64,000 nt of DNA from the NCBI GenBank assembly GCA_040954595.2, contig CM082593.2, positions 11,036,001-11,100,000 of the forward strand. The letters run 5' to 3'. This document shows positions 34,111-45,668 of this stretch, one piece after another. The stretch comes from Balanoglossus misakiensis. Taxonomy: Eukaryota > Hemichordata. Below the pieces are notes generated by a model that saw nothing but the letters and a program-made list of their open reading frames with translations, had not been told where the DNA came from and ran no database searches. Within the stretch, counting starts at the first letter, position 1, and each line of letters begins with the position of its first letter. The translations under genes were made by a program, and so were the position numbers.

Positions 34111-34199
34111 TGTAGTGACCATACTCCCCGAATCTTGCGACTCAGTCATCGCTCGTTCTGGAGAAGAAGATTTTTGGAGTTTAACTATGGTTTTACAAA

Positions 34200-35490
34200 A
34201 AACAATAAACCTGCTGTACCTCCGCATGTCTCCACAAGAGCTAGGAGCTCAAAATCGGTCGGACGCAGACCAGCGGTCTGTCAGGTGTAGTAACCGTAAC
34301 ACCAATAAAGGTAGGTTTTCATTGATTCTAATAGGTCTCCGTTCATCAACATTTCAAATATTCTCCATAATCCAGTAGTTGCCACTGTACTTGAATGAAA
34401 TATTTCCTTTCAAACTTCCAAATGGTAACCGAATCTCAAATCGCAAATCTTTCCATTTTAATAACGAAGTCGGATGCCGAAATTACCAACTCACTTTTTC
34501 TATCGGACTCCATCATTCTAATACTTTACTTCAATGTTCAAAAATTGTGTAAAACAATATCCACTCTCAATCTATATTTCAGGTTTAACGGCGTAATGGC
34601 ATCCCCGGCCTTTGCTCTATCATAGAGGCAAATGGTATTATCTCTTCCAGTGGAAAAGTTGCGGAGCTGTACGTATTCTCCCTTCTGTAATCTGTTCAGC
34701 CACTTCGGATTTTCTTTCCAGAATTTAAGTTCCAGAACGTTGCCATCGTGCTGCATACAAGGCACGCTAAACAGTTTCCCGTTGGCGGAATTCCGGATCT
34801 CGACATCCTCCATGACGCGCAATTTCACAGCCATGCCTTGGCTGGTTGCAGATGATGGAGCTAAGGTACATAACAATCGCACCCCGAAACGCCTGGGCCC
34901 TTTTTTGTGTGTAGTCATTGTGGGTATGTTAACCTCCCATGTCCTTCATTTTTAGAAATTTAGTATACAAAACTGGATGACCGATTATGTTTTAGAGACC
35001 TTTCCCGAATCCACCTGAAGCCCAGTCGGAATGTCTTGGGATGTAACCTAAATTCAATATGGCCGCCTCCATGCGTTCACTTGCATTTGAAAATACGTTG
35101 ATTTTATCGTCGATTAGCGGTGTTTATTCTCAGTATCAATTTAAACGCGGCACTCGCTCACAAGTCATATTCTAGAAAGAAAGAAAAAATGATAGTTTTG
35201 AGTACAGATTACATGTATTTTAAAACGAGGTTTGGTAACAATGGTATCACTACTAAATGACTTACAATCGATGTTTTTAATTGTCTTTGCACCACAGTAT
35301 GAATCCGGTGATGGTAAATCGCATTCAACTTAGAAGGCATGGAGAAAGCGCAACTGATGGTAACTGGGATGCCAAACTGAAACTTTTGGGAGAGAAAACC
35401 TTGCCATGTACGGACGTGGGTGTCACAGTTAAACTTGGGTTAAATACTACAGCGACAACCGAAGTCCCGTTGAGATATGATATGTGGTAG
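34200..35490 (+). pseudogene. OB-fold gene copy A, with inverted exon 1 and frameshifted last exon
   Basis: The 5' flank (34215-34608) runs parallel to 53220-53630, including the CCTCCGCATGTCTCCACAAG leader and the TATATTTCAGGTTTAACGGCG acceptor. At about 34609 the sequence switches strand: exon 1 coding (SQGMAVKLRVMEDVEIRNS... CLYDRAK) reads on the minus strand to about 34859, after which the original orientation resumes with TAAGGTACATAACAATCGCA, the start of the following intron. The last exon (35298-35490) lacks about ten codons present in copy C and is out of frame near its start. The middle exon is absent. It cannot be expressed as the original protein. Confidence 0.75.
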
Positions 35491-36960
35491 TGCATGTCCA
35501 CATGAGTGCCGTGTACTAGCCTCTCTCTCTGTAAATCCATCCAGGCTACTGCTTTCTGTACATTGGAGAGAAATGAGAACAAGATGGTTAAATCATATTT
35601 TGTATAAGTTGGTGTTGACGAAAATAAGATGCATGTGAATTGTAGGACTGAAATGTTTCTGTAATGAATACTAAATTAAAAGTTCACAACTTGCATGCAG
35701 ATAGTAAGTGCTGGGGAAGTTGCAGGGTGGAGATTGCTTTGGTTTAGTTAACTTACTCAATCTTTGTGACTGTTGCATTTCTTGATTGATAGAGTAGTGT
35801 ACATGCATTGGCAGGTTTTCTAATATGGCCTCCTCTGTACCCAAGGTCTGGCATAAGGTGGGACACTGTAAGTATTTGCCGTCTGACACAGAAGATGCCA
35901 CTTCTAGAAAAAAATAAAAAGGACAGAATGTGATTGGTAAGACACAGAGACGTGAACATGTACACAAAATGATAGGAAATTGGTGGAAGCAAGTACTGCA
36001 GTTAATACTTACTCATCTATGTCTATTCCCTCAAATATCCCTTCTACCATATCATCACCATTTGGTTCTTTTAACACCTTAGGGAAAAATTGAGAGTTAC
36101 ATTAGAAGCACCGACAATAGGAGGGGGGGGGGGGGGTAAGGTTTGCAGAGAACAGGTTTTTTTTATGAACATTTGTGAAAATCAGAAATTAGTGACATGT
36201 AGGATTTCAATTTTATGATGTAACATTGTTTTCTTTTCAACATCAGTTCTCTGAGTAAAAAGATGGCCATGTAAATTTTCTCTAAGTTTGTTAGAGAAAT
36301 AAAGTACATGTACAACTTTAGTGTTTCACTAATTGAGTTTCAGTGTTCTTGTATTGACTCCTTTGCCCCATGTCAACCTCAAAGTAAATATCTAATTTGC
36401 CATTTTTGACTTATTTGTCCTTGTAGTGGGCCACATAGCATTTTAGTGCAACTTATGAAAATCTGAAGAACCAAATGCCTAATTTACCCACTCTGCACAG
36501 ATTTATGTCAATGGTACTGACTTGATGATCGGTATAGCGCCCTCTGTGGTAGGGGGTGGGGGGTTAACCTTGCCTTTATATGTTTATCCCTGTCCGGTTC
36601 CATTCCAATTGTATCTATGGTAACCTCATTATCAGCAGTAAATGCCACAATTGTAAAACAGCAATAATTTTAGTATCAAGCACTCTGTGGAATTAAATAT
36701 ACCCTGTGTATTCTTTGTTTCCCATTAGTAATCATGCAACTTTGCCATTTTGGGCCTTCTGATTTGCTGTATGTGCTCACTAGTCCTTCCCAACGTCTCT
36801 GAATTAGAAGGCCATTGTCATTTGTATAGTGTAGACACATTTCATTTTAGTACAACTGATGAAAGTCTCGTGAAAAACCAAATGCTTAATTTACCCACTG
36901 TGCAAAGATTATCTGAATGATATTGTGTTGATCGTCATATAGTATAGCGCCCTCTGCGAT
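35491..36960 (+). repeat. Repeat block, inverted relative to 46.5-48.1 kb
   Basis: Contains CATGAGTGCCGTGTACTAGC (about 35502; also near 48070), TTTCTCTAAGTTTGTTAGAG (about 36278; complement near 47985) and TATAGCGCCCTCTGTGG (about 36534; complement of the start of the 309-bp units). A poly-G run lies at 36121-36137. No gene recognised; the open frames at 35671-35992 and 36935-37174 have no domain. Confidence 0.6.
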
Positions 36961-37267
36961 AGTATTTGGATGATTGTGCCAGGGAGAAGGGGGTACTGAG
37001 GGAGCAGATGCAGATGACAGCAAGGCATATCCACTGAACAATGAGACGGTACGTGTTGTCAGCATTCAGGGAGAGTAAAAAGGGGAGCGCAAGAGACCAG
37101 GATGAAGAGACGAGCAGTATTGCATCATCTGTGGAAATAAATGCCAAGAGAAGGTAAATGTGGAAGACAAGCACTTAGGGGTTATAAACAAATGTTTTTT
37201 TGTGGACAGTTTTAGTATCAAGCATTGTGGAATTAAATATACACAGTGTGTGTTGTGTGTTAGATAG

Positions 37268-37545
37268 GTACATACATACATACATACATACATACATACA
37301 TACATACATACATACATACATACATACATACATACATACATACATACATACATACATACATACATACATACATACATACATACATACATACATACATACA
37401 TACATACATACATACATACATGCATGCATGCATGCATGCATGCATGCATGCATGCATACATACATACATACATGCATGCATGCATGCATGCATGCATGCA
37501 TGCATGCATGCATACATACATACATACATACATACATACATACAT
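37268..37545. repeat. (TACA)n/(TGCA)n microsatellite, ~278 bp
   Basis: Almost uninterrupted TACA units to about 37420, then alternating blocks of TGCA and TACA. The Met-Tyr-Val-Cys and Tyr-Ile-His-Thr open frames here are artefacts. The flanks match those of the (ATGT)n tract at 39391-39551. Confidence 0.95.
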
Positions 37546-37559
37546 GGAAAACACACAGC

Positions 37560-37725
37560 AAATGGACTCCTTTTTTATCATCCTCACCAGGAATCGAACC
37601 AGGATCCCTTATCACAAAGTGACAAGTGCGTTAACCATTACACCATGAGGATTGTTTTATCTCCACTAACTGCCAACACACTGTCCAATTGCACATTCAC
37701 TCACTGACATATTCAACACACCAGT
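37560..37725 (-). mobile_element. tRNA-derived SINE-like element, copy 1
   Basis: Minus-strand 37651-37581 folds as a tRNA-like cloverleaf: acceptor TCCTCA.../TGAGGA, box A TGGTGTAATGGTTAACG, an anticodon-type stem CTTGTCA/TGATAAG with a short loop, and box B GGTTCGATTCC. The anticodon loop is not canonical and the T-stem has one T-T mismatch, so a functional tRNA is unlikely. The 5' side (37652-37720) is shared with copy 2. Confidence 0.75.
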
Positions 37726-37861
37726 TTTTTTATTTCAATAAAAATTCACAAATGCATGTGAGAAATAACAGAGAGTCAGAAATTGGCATCCACAGGAGTT
37801 ACTGCATTGCTATATGGTATTATAGAGCAGCCAATGCAGTCTAACACTTTTATTACCTTAT

Positions 37862-38167
37862 TAAAGGCAGAAAGTCTCTTTGCTGCCCTTTTTTAATAAT
37901 TATGTGTGATACAAGAGACTGTTAATGTGGATATATAGTGAATCAACGTTCGACCACACACAGCTTCCATCCCGTTTGTAGGATATGACAGTAAAAACTC
38001 GCCCAAAATGAATAAATGGTAAAGACCAATTATTCATTTTGGCAAGATTTTTCACTCTCGTGTCTACAAGCAGTGTGTGTTGTTGAATGTTGATTCACTA
38101 TATATCCACATGTACATTAACATAAATGGTGTCTTGCATCAAACATAATTAATGGAAAAGGGTCCCT
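37862..38167. mobile_element. Full 306-bp inverted-repeat MITE
   Basis: The left arm AGTCTCTTTGCTGCCC...GGATATATAGTGAATCAACG and the right arm CGTTGATTCACTATATATCC-like...CATAATTAATGGAAAAGGG are complementary. The centre is CCAAAATGAATAA / TTATTCATTTTGG. Single-arm relatives are at 24115-24255 and 26385-26545. Noncoding. Confidence 0.75.
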
Positions 38168-38169
38168 TT

Positions 38170-39390
38170 AATTTATATACTTATCAAATTGTAAGCTAAC
38201 CAATATGGTTAGAAGTCCGATTTGCTTGGACGTGAACCAATATGATCTATCAAAATTTTCTGGTAAAAGTTTGAGTAACTATAACTTGTGCTTTCACCTT
38301 TTTTCATCATGTTGCTTGGGCCCTGACAATGCTGCTTTATAGCTACTACAGGATTAGATTACTTCCATTTGGCAGTAGCATATAAGTGTAATGGTGTAGA
38401 AAGTTTATCCTGTTTACTGAAAGAGGAATTGCAAGAGAAACCATGTGTTATAAAAAAAAACTAGAAGATATTAAATAGCCTTAGTAAACATTTCCCAGAA
38501 ACATTTCAATGAACAGTTACCATAATGTACTTTACATTAGAGTCAGAGGTGACTAAAAGGCTAATATTGTCATTTGTGAAATGTACACAATTGTATTTAT
38601 ATTGTCGGTGAACTGTTTAGCTGTGTTGTCAGTTATGTTGAGCTTATTAGATTGGGTGATTGTCTTATTGGGTGAGTGGTGTCACTGTCTGTCACTTTTC
38701 TTTACTGAAACCACGGGGCCAATTACTTTGAAATTTAGTATGCAGGTTCCTAGGGTGAAGTTGGTAGAGTTTATGTAAATTGTGGTGAAATGTGTAATTT
38801 TTGATCAATTTTAGTTGTGTTTAGTTAAATTCTTTGTACAATTACTTTGCAATTTAGTGTGTAGGTCCTTGGGGTTGATTTTACTGGAATTTGCTCAATT
38901 TGTGACAGAATGTGGAATATGTTATTTCGGAAGCAATTGCTTGTTTGGTCTTTTTTATTTCATAAACCAGATACTGTGATTGTTTTTCTGTTCTTTTTTG
39001 TATGTGTGTCTATTTTCACAATTGAAATAAAATAATATAAGGCTATATAAAATAAATTGGTGTTTTATGCTTTTTGTTATTGATATTGTTTGTATGGTTG
39101 ATATCAGATATCATATGTCTTATAGTGAGAAAGAAACCACTACACAATCCCTAGTAGTATTTGTGGTAATATATCTGTTTTGAGAATATAGCCAATTAGT
39201 ATATTGTAGTCTTTGTACAACTTTTCTTCAAAATGTGTTATATGAACAAATAAAATATGGCAAGAAGATGAATTGTTTCGAAGAATGAATCATAATAAAC
39301 AGTAGAATTTGGTCAATTTTTGTTCAGGCATAAAGAAATAGCTTGTACATGAGCTTGCACGACGGTATTTGGTCAATACAGGGCGCATGC
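38170..39390. other. AT-rich noncoding sequence with degenerate ~120-bp units
   Basis: Units with CAATTACTTTG(A/C)AATTTAGT followed by AGGTTCCTAGGG or AGGTCCTTGGGG occur near 38719 and 38840 and match the families at 4320-4740 and 8760-9070. The 65-codon frame at 38581-38778 overlaps them. No gene recognised. Confidence 0.5.
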
Positions 39391-39551
39391 ATGTATGTAT
39401 GTATGTATGTATGTATGTATGTATGTATGTATGTATGTATGCATGTATGTATGTATGTATGCATGCATGTATGTATGTATGTATGTATGTATGTATGTAT
39501 GTATGTATGTATGTATGTATGTATGTATGTATGTATGTATGTATGTATGTA
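39391..39551. repeat. (ATGT)n microsatellite, ~160 bp
   Basis: ATGT units with a few GCATGC interruptions. It is followed by ACCTATCTAACACACAACAC, the complement of the flank at 37244-37270. Confidence 0.95.
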
Positions 39552-39579
39552 CCTATCTAACACACAACACACACTGTGT

Positions 39580-41929
39580 ATATTTGTTGGGCATTTTGGT
39601 TTTCTACCACATATCTCAGTAGTTTCCATGCCATAGTGACTCTTCAGTTTTACATAATGATATCCAATATAACCCAATCTACTATTAATGCGATTTTTTT
39701 TTTCATTTTGATTGTGGAAATGGTTAAAAATGAAAAACATCTGAATTTGTACTTTAATAAATATAAGCTATATAGTATTTTAAAATGGTCATAAATTTAT
39801 GTTAACATGGCAAAACATGTTTTAGTGTTTATGTATACTTGTTTAATATAGAGAAATAATTGTACAAATAAAATGACAACTTACTTTTGCTTTTAAAAAT
39901 AATTAAAAATGGTAATGTTTCTTGAGATATACCAGGGTTTCTAGAATATAGAGGGCGCTGGCACGGGAACATTTGATGGTTGTCCCCAATACAACATTCT
40001 GGTATCATGTTTTATCATCTGTGGACATTTGGCAGCGATATCCAACAGGATGTGCATAAAATCCCGAGAAGGTCTTCTCGTTGTATTGCTTCTTGAGATA
40101 TTGAAACTGTCTTGAATCCCAACGCGAATGTGATGGTGATGCGTATGTTGTTGCACGTAGTCACATCCGAAAACGAATCAAGTGCTCTTGTTGTTCAGCA
40201 GCTGAATATAGGTTAGTGGGATATGTGTATATTCTCGTGGTTATTTTTAATGAGTATAAATGACAGAATCGGTGGTTTGAACGTGTAAGAGTTGATGGTA
40301 TTGGTTATGTAGTTGTGTTTTATCTAATGGTAGTGTGATTTTAATTGTGTATGAGGCGATGGCAGTTTTGTCAGGCTTTTTTTATTTTTGTGTCGAGCGA
40401 CATCCAATATGGCGGTTGTCGTTATATACTGAAAGGGTTTCGTTTGTATGCATGTTTTGGCAAATTGTATATATGTTAAGATGGTGAAGTTTGCTTGAAG
40501 GAATAGAAACATCAGAGGCTGGGTACATCGGAGTTTCTATTTCATTCCATACAAGTTGAAATTAAGCTTATTTTTGGAGTGTATACAGGTACATATGATT
40601 ATTTAGAAACGGTTTTAGGCAAGTGAATCTGCTGAATTCGGGCGATCGGTCTTGTATCGTGTGTATGAAACGTACAAGCAGTGGTAGGATATTATTTTGG
40701 GATGTGTACTTCAATAGTTTCCATGTCTCTTATATGTATTTGTCAAAAAATAAACAGTAGTAAAAATGGATTGTATTTTCCATTATTTTTTCTGTTAATA
40801 TTGTATGTTTACATGACCAAAAGCCTTAAGGTTTTCATTGGAATTTATATCAGGGTAATCAATTTGTTTATGATAATTATTTGCTTCAAATATGGAACAA
40901 TCTGTGTGAGTACATAACAGAAACATTGCTAGATAATTTGACATTTGAATTGTTCGTAAGAATGTGAGGACAAGCATAGAATTGGCCAAATTATGCTGGT
41001 GACCACTCTGTTTAGTGTGTATGCTTTCTAGTCGTGACAGGCATGTTAAAAACATAGACAATGAAATCTGGTTGGAGCATGAAAAGTAGAGTTGACTTGT
41101 TAACATATTTTGATGCCATGAAACCATTTTGTGGACAGGACAATTTATGTGACCAAGAATTGATTTTCTGAATATCACAAGGTTGATAGTGAATTCATTG
41201 TAATTTGTTGTCCTGTTTAAGTAGTGGGGTTATTGTAAAAAAATCATCATTCGCTATCTTGTACTTGGAGTGATGTCATCTCGACATTGATACATTATGG
41301 CTATTGAGAGGTGTGTGTTATGCAGGCAAGTGTATATCTTGATGTACTTGTTTAAATACACAATTATACTTAATGATTTAATTTAAAAGTTTTGTTTATT
41401 TTCTTGACAGTTTTGGCTACCAAAGAGTTCTCAAGGTGAGTGTTGGTGTACATCAGTGCAAAGTATCATGTACAAACTAAGAGATCAACACACTCAAATG
41501 TGTATTGTGTCGTGTACGAATTAGTTTCGTAAATCATTTGTAGATAACGTGTTTAGTTTTGTGGTAAGTGACACTGAGGTTTCAGATCGGATAGGATGAT
41601 TGTCCAGTGCCATGCATTGTGTGTTAACATGTGAAAGCACTAGCCTAATTTGTTTGAAATTTGGTATTCAGGGATGATGTAAGAAAAAATAATTTTAACA
41701 GTTCATAGAATCAGTGTTTATTAATACTTCAAAAAGGTATGTGACTTGAATGTGTGCAGTACATCATTGTGCTATGTGGTGTTAACACCATTGAATAGTG
41801 CCATTACTTACAGCAATCTTACAGCAATGGCTTCAGTAAAACATTGAGTATGATTTGTGTGATTCCTGATACCCCTGTCTTGTCATTTGTGATGTTTTAC
41901 TGTGTACTTTTTGAAATAAAGAAACTGGT
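39580..41929. other. No gene recognised
   Basis: AT-rich sequence. Open frames at 39941-40156, 40324-40512, 40681-40917 and 40795-41178 have no domain signature or consistent splice sites. A motif CAATATGGCGGTTGTCG near 40402 resembles the YY1-like sites elsewhere. Confidence 0.4.
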
Positions 41930-42110
41930 GTGTTAGTTGAATATGTCAGTGAGTGAATGTGCAATTGGACAGTGTGTTGGCAGTTAGTGGAGATAAAAAA
42001 TCCTCATGGTGTAATGGTTAACACACTTGTCACTTTGTGATAAGAGATCCAGGTTCGATTCCTGGTGGGGATGATGAAAAAAAGAGTCCATTAGCTGTGT
42101 GTTTGAGTAT
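41930..42110 (+). mobile_element. tRNA-derived SINE-like element, copy 2
   Basis: Direct-strand counterpart of 37560-37725. The tRNA-like part is 42001-42071, with box A TGGTGTAATGGTTAACA and a fully paired T arm CCAGG TTCGATT CCTGG. The 5' module (GTCAGTGAGTGAATGTGCAA and onwards, from 41945) and the 3' module (AAAAAGAGTCCATTAGCTG) are shared with copy 1. It is followed by a shrunken ATGT tract at 42118-42150. Confidence 0.75.
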
Positions 42111-42179
42111 GAGTGTAATATATGTATGTACGTATTTATGCATGTATGTAGCCAGCAAACACACAAAACATATTGTGTA

Positions 42180-42537
42180 TATTCAATTCCATACAGTGTT
42201 TGATAATAAATATGTTGCTGTTTTACAATTTGGCATTCACTGCTGATAATTAGGTTTCCATAGATACAAGCGGAATGCAATAGAAGAGGGATAACCATAT
42301 AAATGTATAGAAAAGGTAGGTTACCCCTTCCCCTATCATCCAAATACTACCACAGAGGGTGCTATACTATATGACCATCAACTGAGTATCATTCAAATAC
42401 TCTGTGCACAGTGGGTAAATACACATTTGTTTTTTTAGGAGACTTTCATCAGTTGCAGTAAAATACAACATGACTACACTATATACACCAATGAGAATGG
42501 CCATGTAATTCAGAGAGTGCTTGATATTAAAACTGTG
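42180..42537 (+). repeat. Left remnant of the 309-bp tandem repeat
   Basis: ACTGCTGATAATTAGG (about 42240) and GCTATACTATATGACCATCA (42361) are the same text as the array at 46500-47770. The remnant ends in TTGATATTAAAACTGT at about 42537, where the retroelement sequence begins. Confidence 0.8.
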
Positions 42538-43676
42538 AGGAGAAATGCGCAGCCTGGAATTACTCTAGCTAAGACCTTGTATGCACCTATGAAAGATCGA
42601 AGTCCACGAACATTCTCTGGTGTAGAGCATGAGGAAAGGGGTGCGATACGGTGTTTGCTGGCACTGATTGTTCCTTGGTGCCAAATCCATCCCAGGATCA
42701 TGGTAGTAGCTGGGCATATAGCTGTTTTGGCGGCAGAAAGGCATAATGCGTTGGCATGTAATGCCTGTAGCAGACGTTTCCAGTTGGTCTTGAGCTCATG
42801 TATGGAATTACCACCACAGAATAAGTCGTCAGCTAGTTTAGCTACAACACCATCTGCAAGGAGATCACCTAGGACGCGACACATGAGTTCTTCGAGGGCA
42901 GTTTCAGAACCGGGCATGCCCATAGCACATCGTGTGTAGACGCGTATGCCTCGGAACGGAGTAGCTACGCCGCAATATTTCAGGGACGTCCTTGAAAGCG
43001 GTATTTGGTAGAAGGCCTTGGTGAGGTCTGTGGTAATTATGTATTTCCACTGCGCGATGTGGCGAAGAGTACCATCCACATCTGGTAATACAGACGGCTG
43101 GGGTTTGCTATAGCGACCCACGTCAGCGAAGGCAGTGACTAGTCTAGAGCCACCGTTGGCTTTTTTTACCAGGAATGAGGTGTTTATGTATTCGACGCTA
43201 ACACTCAGGTCTTCTGGTCGGGCGAATACACCCATTTCTTCCAACTCATCGAACTTGGCCTGTAGTTCCAACAGATTGTCATGTGGATAGAAGGGGAGGC
43301 GCCCCTTTCGCTGTGGTGGTTGCACAGGGCCCATATTGACAACTGCTTCGAAGGGACCCGACGCACCATTGTAGCCCTTGACGGTAGGGTTGAAAACGTC
43401 ATCAAACTCTTGGTGAAGAGAGCGGAAAGCTGTACGGTCTGCTTGTGATAGGAGATTGTCAGGGTCAAGCTTAATGTCATTTGAGTAGTTGCCGACAGTG
43501 GTTGGAGACTTGGTGGGGAGAGTCTTCGTGGTGGAACTGCTGTGATCTATGACTGGGGTGAAGGTGGCGCGTACTTGGCAAAAGTGTTCGTTGCGCTGAA
43601 GTGTTTGTGGACTGTCAGATAAGTTGGGAATGCGAAGTTTTCCAGTACACTTGTCAACAGGTCTGGTGCTGGCCAT
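42510..43676 (-). pseudogene. Ty3-like element: reverse-transcriptase part, truncated
   Basis: 388 codons on the minus strand. RT blocks visible: [19 protein letters not shown], then [15 protein letters not shown] (first catalytic Asp), [17 protein letters not shown] and [13 protein letters not shown] (the catalytic ADD pair followed by LFCGG rather than the usual YVDD/YIDD). It ends in SSTL encoded by the neighbouring 309-bp repeat, so RNase H and integrase are missing. It is offset by one frame from the gag-protease frame upstream, with a 130-base overlap and a stop just before its first ATG. This could be programmed frameshifting, but an acquired indel is equally possible. Confidence 0.85.
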
Positions 43677-45271
43677 GTGTTGTTAGGCGTGAACATCTTG
43701 TTAGGACGTGTGTCTGATCTAGGTTCGACTGCGTACGTCGTGTCAGTGGCCTGGAGTTCTGGTGGTAACTCTACCTCGATGAAGTCACCTGGCCAAATGG
43801 TAGAAGACACGGGAGGGGCCCTGAGTACATGGGTCCTGCGGATGCTGTGGCCGGTTGCTGGTGTTGACCCGTAGGTGTATGTCGTACCGTCACCGATCAT
43901 GATTTGGCACTTGGCTGGGCGGACACTGATGTCATTTAGCTCCATAAAGGGAGTCCCTGCCAATAAGTCGACATCCAGGTTTTCCACAACTAGGCCCTCG
44001 AATATGAAGTTGATGTTGTCGCGTGTCAATTGGAATCTAGTTTCGCCTACAACTTTCAAGGGGGAAGAGCCATCGGCCTGATGTGCGGATTGGGAACTGG
44101 ATTTTATTGGTACATTCAGTCGTCTGGCTAAAGACAGGCGCATCATGTTACCAGTGGCACCACTGTCGATAATCGCGCGGACGGTTTGGTAACCATAGAA
44201 AGTATCCAGGTATGGTGACTGGCGGACCTGAATTCGTAGGGCGGTGTTGGTAGTGCTTGAGTCTTGTTGTGAGAGTTCATCACTTGGAAGACAGTCATCT
44301 TCATCACTGTTAATGTCGAATATGTTAGCAACCTGTCGTGCTTTGGTCATGAACCGGCGATCTTGGTCTGGTAGGAACTCACACTCACTTAGAAAATGCT
44401 GAGCCGGTCTGCCGGCTTGCTTGCACAGGGGACAGGAGCGATATGTTTTACGGCTTCTCTGTCTTGCTTTGGGCGGACCAGTAGAGCGAGTGGGAAAGTT
44501 GTCCTTATAACGAGTGGTGTTGTGGTAGTTGGCTGCGGCGGTGCGCATGACAGTGGCGTCTTCTGTAGTGTGTATCTCATCCAGGAGAGAAGATAATGCC
44601 TGTGAAATTTCTGGCTTTACGGAGGCTAATGTACGGGTGCGTAACTCCGTGCCGTACCGTTGTTTAACAAGTCTCGGGAGATCTTTATGTATTAGCTGCA
44701 ACCAGGTTAAGACCACAAAATTTTCCAAAGATGGGGAAAGCTCTTCATCCTCGGTAATGGCATCGCCGTGGTGGGATATACCGCTATCACGACGGAGTAG
44801 GTTGTCCTCAATGAATGCGGTGAGGCGTTGGTAGAGGTCTTCAGGACGCTCATCGGGCTGAAGGTGGATTTGGCAAAAATCGATGAAATGAGCGCCAGTA
44901 GACTGGAAACCATAATGTAAACGAATTACCTGCCAAATACTGTCTATGGATGTCGAGTTCTTGACAATAGTACTGCGGGCTATAACGGGGCAGTAGTTGG
45001 CTATTTGGCCCAACATAAGCTCCAGAGCATTAACCTTCTGCTGGGCTGTAAGGCGTTTGTTTGCGCTGATGTCCTCACCGTCGTTGGTAAACCCTCTCAG
45101 TGGACTAGACTTCGTTTTCTTTGTCCATTGTGCGCCCTCAGCGAGGAAAGGTGCAAAATTAGCATCAAGTGATAACGTATATCTGAGGTTTTGGCGCCAA
45201 TTCTCGAAGGAATTAATAGTCTCTGATTTGCTGAGACACCATTGCTTGGGTGCCCGCTGGAATGATGCCAT
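43547..45271 (-). CDS. Ty3-like element: Gag and protease
   Basis: 574 codons, ATG at 45271. The N-terminal ~250 residues look like a capsid-type Gag ([20 protein letters not shown] near the start). A zinc-binding pattern [18 protein letters not shown] lies near residue 280. An aspartic protease motif [13 protein letters not shown] near residue 363 has DSG in place of DTG, and [11 protein letters not shown] lies about 80 residues later, as in retropepsins. Gag would package RNA and the protease would mature the particle. The frame stays open throughout, suggesting a fairly young insertion, but the downstream pol is truncated, so this copy is not autonomous. Confidence 0.85.
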   Translation of the reverse strand: MASFQRAPKQWCLSKSETINSFENWRQNLRYTLSLDANFAPFLAEGAQWTKKTKSSPLRGFTNDGEDISANKRLTAQQKVNALELMLGQIANYCPVIARSTIVKNSTSIDSIWQVIRLHYGFQSTGAHFIDFCQIHLQPDERPEDLYQRLTAFIEDNLLRRDSGISHHGDAITEDEELSPSLENFVVLTWLQLIHKDLPRLVKQRYGTELRTRTLASVKPEISQALSSLLDEIHTTEDATVMRTAAANYHNTTRYKDNFPTRSTGPPKARQRSRKTYRSCPLCKQAGRPAQHFLSECEFLPDQDRRFMTKARQVANIFDINSDEDDCLPSDELSQQDSSTTNTALRIQVRQSPYLDTFYGYQTVRAIIDSGATGNMMRLSLARRLNVPIKSSSQSAHQADGSSPLKVVGETRFQLTRDNINFIFEGLVVENLDVDLLAGTPFMELNDISVRPAKCQIMIGDGTTYTYGSTPATGHSIRRTHVLRAPPVSSTIWPGDFIEVELPPELQATDTTYAVEPRSDTRPNKMFTPNNTWPAPDLLTSVLENFAFPTYLTVHKHFSATNTFAKYAPPSPQS

Positions 45272-45665
45272 GATGTACTCTGGTAATGACTACAACTTCT
45301 GTGCTATCCAGTTAATGTATACTGACCGGTTGTACACTATGTGTGTGTGTCCGACAACTTGTTGACCAGGCAATATATGGTCCAGCGACGACTGTTCTGT
45401 CTTCAGGAGGCGTGTAGATTCGAAATCGCTGCCACCACGCCAGTGGGGATGCAAGCCCAATTATCGATGAGTCGGAATCACAACCAGACACTTGGAAGTT
45501 GAGAACAATAACCAGTTTAATCGATACACTTCGTCGATCGATATATAAACATACATAGAGCAATGGCGGTCCAGCGGGGAGAGAGAGGACCGAGCATGCG
45601 CAAAAGGAACAAAAGTATAAACTAGTAACTACGAGTGAGGGCGTGCTACCGAACGCACTCCAGCA
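45272..45665 (-). mobile_element. Leader and probable 5' LTR remnant of the Ty3-like element
   Basis: On the minus strand this stretch precedes the Gag start and begins with TGTTGCTGGAGTGCG at the junction with the RT fragment (about 45665), consistent with a TG-starting LTR. A matching 3' LTR is not present because the element is cut at 42537. A PBS could not be assigned with confidence. Confidence 0.45.
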
Positions 45666-45668
45666 ACA

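Noticed and set aside
37066-37707. Overlapping open frames of Met-Tyr-Val-Cys, Tyr-Ile-His-Thr or Met-His-Ala-Cys repeats
   Set aside because: Translation of the (TACA)n/(TGCA)n microsatellite in all frames; no stop codon can occur in it.
39324-39740. Met-Tyr-Val-Cys and Tyr-Ile-His-Thr frames
   Set aside because: Same artefact from the (ATGT)n tract at 39391-39551.
37581-42071. Functional tRNA genes at 37581-37651 and 42001-42071
   Set aside because: The anticodon arm has a seven-pair stem with a five-base loop or an oversized loop, and both copies share long flanks, as expected of a SINE-like repeat.
42517-45365. Plus-strand open frames antisense to the Ty3-like element
   Set aside because: Shadows of the Gag-protease and RT frames with no domain of their own.
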